From: Pseudonocardia acidicola
GTDB lineage: Bacteria > Actinomycetota > Actinomycetes > Mycobacteriales > Pseudonocardiaceae
Direction of reading: 5' to 3'
Length of the DNA stretch: 64,000 nucleotides
Assembly: GCF_012911935.1 (NCBI RefSeq)
Contig: NZ_JAAXLA010000005.1
Span: 62,001-126,000 of the forward strand
Shown piece after piece: positions 59,852 through 64,000 of the stretch (the stretch's first letter is position 1; every line of letters starts with the position of its first letter). A program made the position numbers and the translations under genes. Under the pieces are notes generated by a model that worked only from the letters and a program-made list of their open reading frames with translations, searched no databases and had not been told where the DNA came from.

Positions 59852-60946
59852 GTGCGGAAAGCCGGGGTTGCTGCGGGTGTGGCGGCCGCGACGGCGATGT
59901 CCGCGCTGATGATGCTGCTGGTCATCGTCGGCAGCGACGACCAGGCGAACGCCGCCGGTCTGTCCGGTGTGGTGTGCGCGCCACCGGGGGGCGCCCCCGG
60001 GGATCCGGTGGCCGGCTTCTCCGGCAGCCAGCTGGCGAACGCGACGGCGATCGTGGCCGCGGGCGCCGAGATGCGGGCCCCACAGCGGGCGCAGGTCATC
60101 GCGGTGGCGACCGCCATGCAGGAGTCGCAGCTGTACATGTACGCGAACTCCACGGTGCCGGAGTCGCTGACGCTGCCCCATGAACGAGTCGGCGCCGATC
60201 ACGACTCGGTAGGGCTGTTCCAGCAGCGCGCCAGCTGGGGCCCACTCGAGATCCGGATGGACGCGAAAGCGTCGGCGAAGTTGTTCTACGAGAAGCTGCT
60301 CGCCCTGCCCGGCTGGGAATCGATGCCCCTGACCCAAGCCGCGCAGAGCGTACAGATCAGCGCGTTCCCCGACGCCTACGCCCGGTGGGAACAACCGGCC
60401 AACCAGATCGTCGGCTCGGTGTCGGGCATCGTCTGCTCGGCCGTCGGCGGCGGCTCGGGCCCGCTGGCGGCGAATCCGCAAGCACAGGTCGCCATCCAAC
60501 GAGCCCTGTCGCAGGTGGGGATCCCCTACGCGTGGGGCGGCGGAGACGCCCAAGGACCCACGCGGGGCATCTCGGACGGCGGCGGCCCCGCGGACCGGGC
60601 CGGCGACTCGCGCAAGGTCGGCTTCGACTGCTCGGGGCTGATGGTCTACGCCTTCGCCGGCATCGGGGTGACCGTGCCGCACCAGACCCAGTCCATCTGG
60701 GCGGCCTTCCAACCACCGATCACCGACCCCCACCAGGTCCAGCCCGGCGACATGATCATGCTCAGCAGCAACGGCCGCCCCGGGGGCATCCACCACGTCG
60801 GCCTCTACCTCGGCGGCGGGCGCGTCGTCCACGCCCCGGAGTCCGGCTCCACCGTGCAGGTCGTCGACAACATCTGGCAGTCGCCCTACTGGACCCGAGA
60901 GTTCATCGGGGCCGTCCGGGCAATGCCCAACACCGCCCGTCCGTGA
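59852..60946 (+). CDS. Secreted bifunctional peptidoglycan hydrolase: lytic transglycosylase-like + NlpC/P60
   Basis: The 364-residue protein has a signal/anchor helix (7-26), then a lysozyme-fold domain with IAVATAMQESQL (catalytic-type E91) and DHDSVGLFQQRASWGP (117-131). A C-terminal NlpC/P60 domain follows: IPYAWGGG, KVGFDCSGLMVYAF (C260), and GGIHHVGLYLGGGRVVHAPE (H315). This two-domain enzyme is typical of Gram-positive conjugation systems, where it opens the wall for the transfer channel. GTG 59852 is leaderless under promoter P3. Confidence 0.88.
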   Translation: MRKAGVAAGVAAATAMSALMMLLVIVGSDDQANAAGLSGVVCAPPGGAPGDPVAGFSGSQLANATAIVAAGAEMRAPQRAQVIAVATAMQESQLYMYANSTVPESLTLPHERVGADHDSVGLFQQRASWGPLEIRMDAKASAKLFYEKLLALPGWESMPLTQAAQSVQISAFPDAYARWEQPANQIVGSVSGIVCSAVGGGSGPLAANPQAQVAIQRALSQVGIPYAWGGGDAQGPTRGISDGGGPADRAGDSRKVGFDCSGLMVYAFAGIGVTVPHQTQSIWAAFQPPITDPHQVQPGDMIMLSSNGRPGGIHHVGLYLGGGRVVHAPESGSTVQVVDNIWQSPYWTREFIGAVRAMPNTARP

Positions 60947-60958
60947 CCGGGGGCGGTG

Positions 60959-61354
60959 CTACGCCAGAGGCTTCGTCGGCGGGGCAGCGGTCGCCGGCGG
61001 CGTGGTCGGGGCCGGTGCGGGCGCCGGGGCCGGTGCAGGACTCGGCGTCGGGACTGGTGCAGGCGTCGGGGCTGGTCTAGTCGCGGACGGCGGCACGGGC
61101 GCCGGCCCCGGCAGCGACGGAACGGGCACGCAGTAGTAGCCGGCGCCCGCGTACGGCTCGCAGTACAGGTACATCCCGTTTTTGGATTGGCCCGACGGGG
61201 CCGATGTCGGCAAGCCCGGCAGATGGGTCGGCACGGTGGGTGGTGTCGGCAGCTTGACCGGGGTCGCGGCATTGGCGGTCTGGCAGGCCGTGAGCGCCAG
61301 CGCGGCGACCAAGCCGACGATCGCCAGAACGACGCGGCGGGGCGCCTTGGACAT
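60959..61354 (-). CDS. Proline-rich lipoprotein
   Basis: The 131-residue protein has a signal peptide MSKAPRRVVLAIVGLVAALA ending in lipobox LTAC (residues 21-24). A short core with three cysteine/tyrosine-rich residues follows (GMYLYCEPYAGAGYYCVPVP), then a 50-residue Pro/Ala/Thr tail that could span the wall. The two cysteines (C-x9-C) may pair. It converges on the NlpC/P60 gene with 12 nt between stops. Function unknown. Confidence 0.7.
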   Translation of the reverse strand: MSKAPRRVVLAIVGLVAALALTACQTANAATPVKLPTPPTVPTHLPGLPTSAPSGQSKNGMYLYCEPYAGAGYYCVPVPSLPGPAPVPPSATRPAPTPAPVPTPSPAPAPAPAPAPTTPPATAAPPTKPLA

Positions 61355-61763
61355 AGGGAGCTCCTGAGCAGTGGACTAATGCTCGGGAGACGGACGGCAG
61401 AGGCGGTCGGTTGCCGGCCGCTCGGCGCAATCGGTGGCTACCAGGTGGTTGCCGGTGACACCACTCGTCGCGATTGCGCCAACGATCCGCAGGCCCTCCG
61501 CGTAGTGGGCGGGCGGGACGACAGCCGGAATCCGGGGCGAGGCGCTTTCGTCGGCGGCACTGCTTCCAGCCGTTGTGGTCCTTCAGGTGCCCGGTTGCGG
61601 GCTGGGGGCATAGATGGCCGGTGATCGTTTGCCGACGCCTCCACGAGGGGTGGGCCCGAAAGGGCTCGATCGCCGGCCATCGCCTTGCCGAACCGAGCCA
61701 CTCCCATGAGTTCCAGCACCTCGCCGCGCCCGTCACCTAGCGCAGCCGGCAGCCGTGCCTCCT
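61355..61763. other. 409-nt gap
   Basis: No gene is recognised. It contains the upstream region of the proline-rich lipoprotein and ends at the right copy of the inverted duplication. Confidence 0.45.
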
Positions 61764-62350
61764 GTAGATGTTCGGTATCGGCGATTTCGCCCGTGATATC
61801 GCCGGGCGGTCACAAGGTCTTGGTGATCTTCGACAGTCCCCGCGGGATGTCGGGGTTCTCGCCGCGCGTGATAGCCAGGTGGAGCGCGAGCTGCTGCAGC
61901 GGGAGGATCTCGAGCAGCGGGGATACCGCTTCGTCGATCCCGGCGGGCAGCTGCAGGCCGGCGCTGGAGGCGGCGATCGCCTGGGCGCCGCCGATGGTGA
62001 GGACGTGGGCGCCGACGGCGTGCAAGCGCTGCAGTACCTCACCCATGCTCTGGCCCCCGACGCCGTCCGGGGCGACGGCCAGGACGGGGACCTGGGACGT
62101 GACCATGGCCAGTGGGCCGTGCAGCAGATCGGCGCCGGAGAAGGCCTGCGCGCTGAGGTAACAGGTCTCCATCAGCTTCAACGCGCCTTCGCGGGCTGTC
62201 GGATAGGCGTAGCCGCGGCCGGTGACCACGAGCCGGGAGGCGAACTGGTAGCGCGCCGCGAGCGCCCGGACGTCCTCGGACCGGGCGACCAGCGCGTCGC
62301 CGGCGGCCGGCAGCGCGCCCAGGGCGGAGCCGTCGCCGTCGCGGAGCAGG
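61764..62350 (-). repeat. Right copy of the 587-bp inverted duplication
   Basis: It is the reverse complement of 740-1326 with only scattered substitutions. The homology breaks sharply at both sides: beyond 62350 the SIS N-terminal domain is absent. Confidence 0.9.
61810..62350 (-). pseudogene. Truncated SIS-domain gene (second domain only)
   Basis: It encodes LLRDGDGSALGALPAAGDAL through NPDIPRGLSKITKTL, identical or nearly so to residues 175-354 of the intact protein at 216-1280. The first SIS domain with the phosphosugar motifs is missing and no start with a ribosome-binding site replaces it. Confidence 0.85.
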
Positions 62351-62689
62351 AACGCCGCGTACTCGTCATCGCGTCGGCCCAGAATCCGACCAGCAGCAGG
62401 GCGCGGTCGCACATGCCGGCCAGATCCGGCTCCGGCGGGCGCGTCTTCCAGGTCTTCGTCTCGGGCAGGCGGCGAGCGCCAGCGCCTGACCTCGGCCCCG
62501 TGAGCCTTCCCATTGGCGTTGGCGTTCCTGCATGCGGGTGGCAGCGGGTATTCACGGTGAAACGCTGAGCCACCTCGCTGCGAGTCCCTCCGCAACGGCG
62601 GTGGTGATCGCGTCACAATCCGACAAGAGGCGTCCGAACTGCGCGTTCGTCGCCGGCGCGCGGCGCCTGGTGTGGACGGGAGAAGCCGG
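62351..62689. other. 339-nt gap with a possible integrase scrap
   Basis: On the minus strand immediately beside the duplication (about 62370-62440) the sequence LAGMCDRALLLVGFWADAM resembles the opening of the catalytic domain of tyrosine recombinases (R-D-R-A-L-L-L-V-G-F-x-x-A). It is too short for certainty. The remainder shows no gene. Confidence 0.35.
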
Positions 62690-63580
62690 ATGACTCTCAA
62701 GACGGACAGGGACGGCCTCGCCATCGGTCCGTCCACGGCCCCCATCGGGACGGCCGCGGCGGACGCCGGTCCGCCCGGCGTTCGCGGGGACCCGGCCGAG
62801 CCGGCGACGGACGCCGGTGAGCATCCGTCGGTCCGGCCCGACCGATCCGAGCCGCCGCAGGAGCTGATGTCCTCCGCGGTGGCCAACGTGCTCGGCGCGG
62901 TTCTGCTGGGGGCGCTCGTGCTCGGTCTCGTGTGCACCGGCCTGGCGTTCAAGGCCGCCGACGACGCCCAGCAGGCGGCCCGCGCCGCGGTTGCTGCCGC
63001 GTCGTCGGTGACCGCGCAACCGGTCCCGGCTACCGCCGACACGGCGACGCTGGGACAGTGGGAAGCGCCTCGCATACCGGTGATCGGGCTGCGGATGACC
63101 CCGAACGTGAGCGTGCTCGTGCTCGCCACGGCAGCGGGTTTCGTTGGAGCGCTCGTGCACGTGCTGACCGTGTTCACGGCCCGACGGGGGTACGGGACCC
63201 TGGGCAGCCGGTTCGCCGCCTGGTACCTGGCGACGCCGGTGACCGGAGCGGCTCTGGCGATGCTCCTGATCGCCGCCATCCGCGTGGGCTTGGTCTCCGG
63301 CGGCGCGAACGGTGACACGGGCGCGAACCTGTTCGGCGTCCTCGCCCTAGGCGCAGTGGCCGGGTTGTTCGCCCGCAAGGCGACCGACCGGCTCGCGCTG
63401 CTGCTCGGTGACTCGGCACCGTCGGTGGCACGGGGTGCCACCGAGGCGGGACGCGCGACCCGCGGTTCGAATGAGACGTCCGCAACGGCGGAGCAGGCCG
63501 GGACGACAAATTTCGTCCCACCCCGGACGCAGCGGTCCGGGAGCGGACCGGGACAGGGTCTCGCCGGAGGGACGCCGTGA
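62690..63580 (+). CDS. Membrane protein of unknown function
   Basis: From ATG 62690 (GGGAGAAGCCGG upstream) the 296-residue protein has a 60-residue acidic/Pro leader, then four likely membrane helices: VLGAVLLGALVLGLVCTGLA, VLVLATAAGFVGALVHVLTV, ATPVTGAALAMLLIAAIRVG and FGVLALGAVAGLFARKATDR. A 70-residue Thr/Ser/Gly tail ends the protein. Periplasmic-side loop 1 is Ala-rich. It overlaps the cysteine-peptidase gene by GTGA, suggesting a membrane partner of that enzyme. Confidence 0.6.
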   Translation: MTLKTDRDGLAIGPSTAPIGTAAADAGPPGVRGDPAEPATDAGEHPSVRPDRSEPPQELMSSAVANVLGAVLLGALVLGLVCTGLAFKAADDAQQAARAAVAAASSVTAQPVPATADTATLGQWEAPRIPVIGLRMTPNVSVLVLATAAGFVGALVHVLTVFTARRGYGTLGSRFAAWYLATPVTGAALAMLLIAAIRVGLVSGGANGDTGANLFGVLALGAVAGLFARKATDRLALLLGDSAPSVARGATEAGRATRGSNETSATAEQAGTTNFVPPRTQRSGSGPGQGLAGGTP

Positions 63581-64000
63581 TCGATCCGGGTACACCCTCG
63601 CTGACCGTCCGTCCGAGCAGGCCGGACTACCGCGACTACGTTTTCACGCCCTCGGTCGACCAACTGGCCGCGACATCGGCGTACGTCGACCTGCGCACCC
63701 GCCCGGAGCTGTTCCCGCCGGTCTACGACCAGGGCCGGATGAACGACTGCACCGCCCACGCCATGGCCGCGGCCCTCCACGTGGTGCTCAAGCGGCAGCA
63801 AGCCCGGGACGTTGCGCCCCTGTCCCGCCTGTTCATCTACTACAACGAACGCAAGGACGAGGGGACGCTCGGCCAGGGGCTCTATGGTCGTCCGGTTCAG
63901 ATGCGTGACTGCCTCCAGTCCGTGGCGAAAGTCGGATGCTGTCCTGAGGAACTCTGGCCGTACCAGATCGAGGCCCTCGACCGGCCGCCTCCCGCGCCGC
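63577..64000 (+). CDS. Papain-like (C1) cysteine peptidase, N-terminal part (runs off window)
   Basis: The frame from GTG 63577 stays open to the end of the window (141 codons). It contains TSAYVDLRTRPELFPPVYDQ then GRMNDCTAHAMAAALHVVLK, the C1 signature with the oxyanion Gln (52) and nucleophile Cys58, and FIYYNERKDEGTLGQGLYGR, MRDCLQSVAKVGCCPEELWP. Bacterial C1A peptidases of this short-propeptide type are often encoded beside membrane or signalling proteins. The catalytic His and Asn lie beyond the window. Coupled to the upstream membrane-protein gene. Confidence 0.8.
   Translation, partial: MIDPGTPSLTVRPSRPDYRDYVFTPSVDQLAATSAYVDLRTRPELFPPVYDQGRMNDCTAHAMAAALHVVLKRQQARDVAPLSRLFIYYNERKDEGTLGQGLYGRPVQMRDCLQSVAKVGCCPEELWPYQIEALDRPPPAP

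Noticed and set aside
1-64000. tRNA, rRNA and CRISPR arrays
   Set aside because: I looked for T-loop/anticodon patterns, rRNA core strings and regularly spaced repeats and found none that hold up.

Overview
The window is very GC-rich, uses GTG/TTG starts freely and carries families typical of actinomycetes: Rv3235-like, DUF6879 next to XRE/DUF5753, a gamma-butyrolactone-receptor-like TetR, an ECF sigma factor with a YCII partner, and catabolic GntR/MarR/TetR regulators. A Pseudonocardiaceae-like host fits, but this is inferred from gene content only. No rRNA, tRNA or CRISPR array was seen. Broken genes and insertion-sequence debris are unusually dense, as expected of an accessory island, a large plasmid or an integrative element.

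Layout. 1-9.9 kb: a Tat-type lipoprotein start divergent from a SIS-domain sugar-phosphate enzyme, MarR plus a membrane protein, an IS3 remnant, a hydrolase lacking its nucleophile serine, a Doc toxin-antitoxin pair, PhoU, MgtC and a decayed Pit transporter. 10.4-12.8 kb: a decayed IS1634-like element beside an IS1380 remnant. 13-14.6 kb: ECF sigma factor and YCII pair. 15.3-26.5 kb: accessory genes of unknown role, several frameshifted, with a NERD protein, a TetR with an upstream palindrome, a LexA-like box, and partial copies of genes found elsewhere in the window. 26.6-29.2 kb: a cobalt-type nitrile hydratase operon (beta, alpha, accessory protein, FAD oxidase). 29.4-33.0 kb: hydrolase, NYN nuclease with a terminator in its leader, FAD monooxygenase. 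33.3-39.0 kb: a GntR regulator divergent from a tightly packed six-gene catabolic operon. 39.3-41.8 kb: an intact IS3 element, a 2H phosphoesterase and an IS5 remnant. 41.9-49.2 kb: an acyl-CoA catabolic operon with a PRISE-type reductase, divergent from a regulator that fuses XRE and TetR DNA-binding domains. 49.4-53.3 kb: luciferase-like oxidoreductase, a decayed YeiH transporter, and a DUF6879/XRE three-gene operon. 53.5-64 kb: small genes, lipoproteins, a prim-pol protein, a lytic transglycosylase/NlpC-P60 enzyme and membrane proteins, resembling the replication and transfer side of a mobile element.

Shared signals tie distant parts together. A 587-bp block carrying the end of the SIS gene is repeated in inverted orientation at the two ends of the window. 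Three genes of the 54-60 kb module share a bipartite promoter with identical 24-nt spacing. A 26-nt intergenic motif ending in ATG occurs four times between 24.9 and 49.4 kb. A hairpin repeat of about 52 nt occurs twice. The catabolic operons each keep a local regulator with a plausible operator, so they look like cassettes assembled by transfer and later eroded by insertion sequences.
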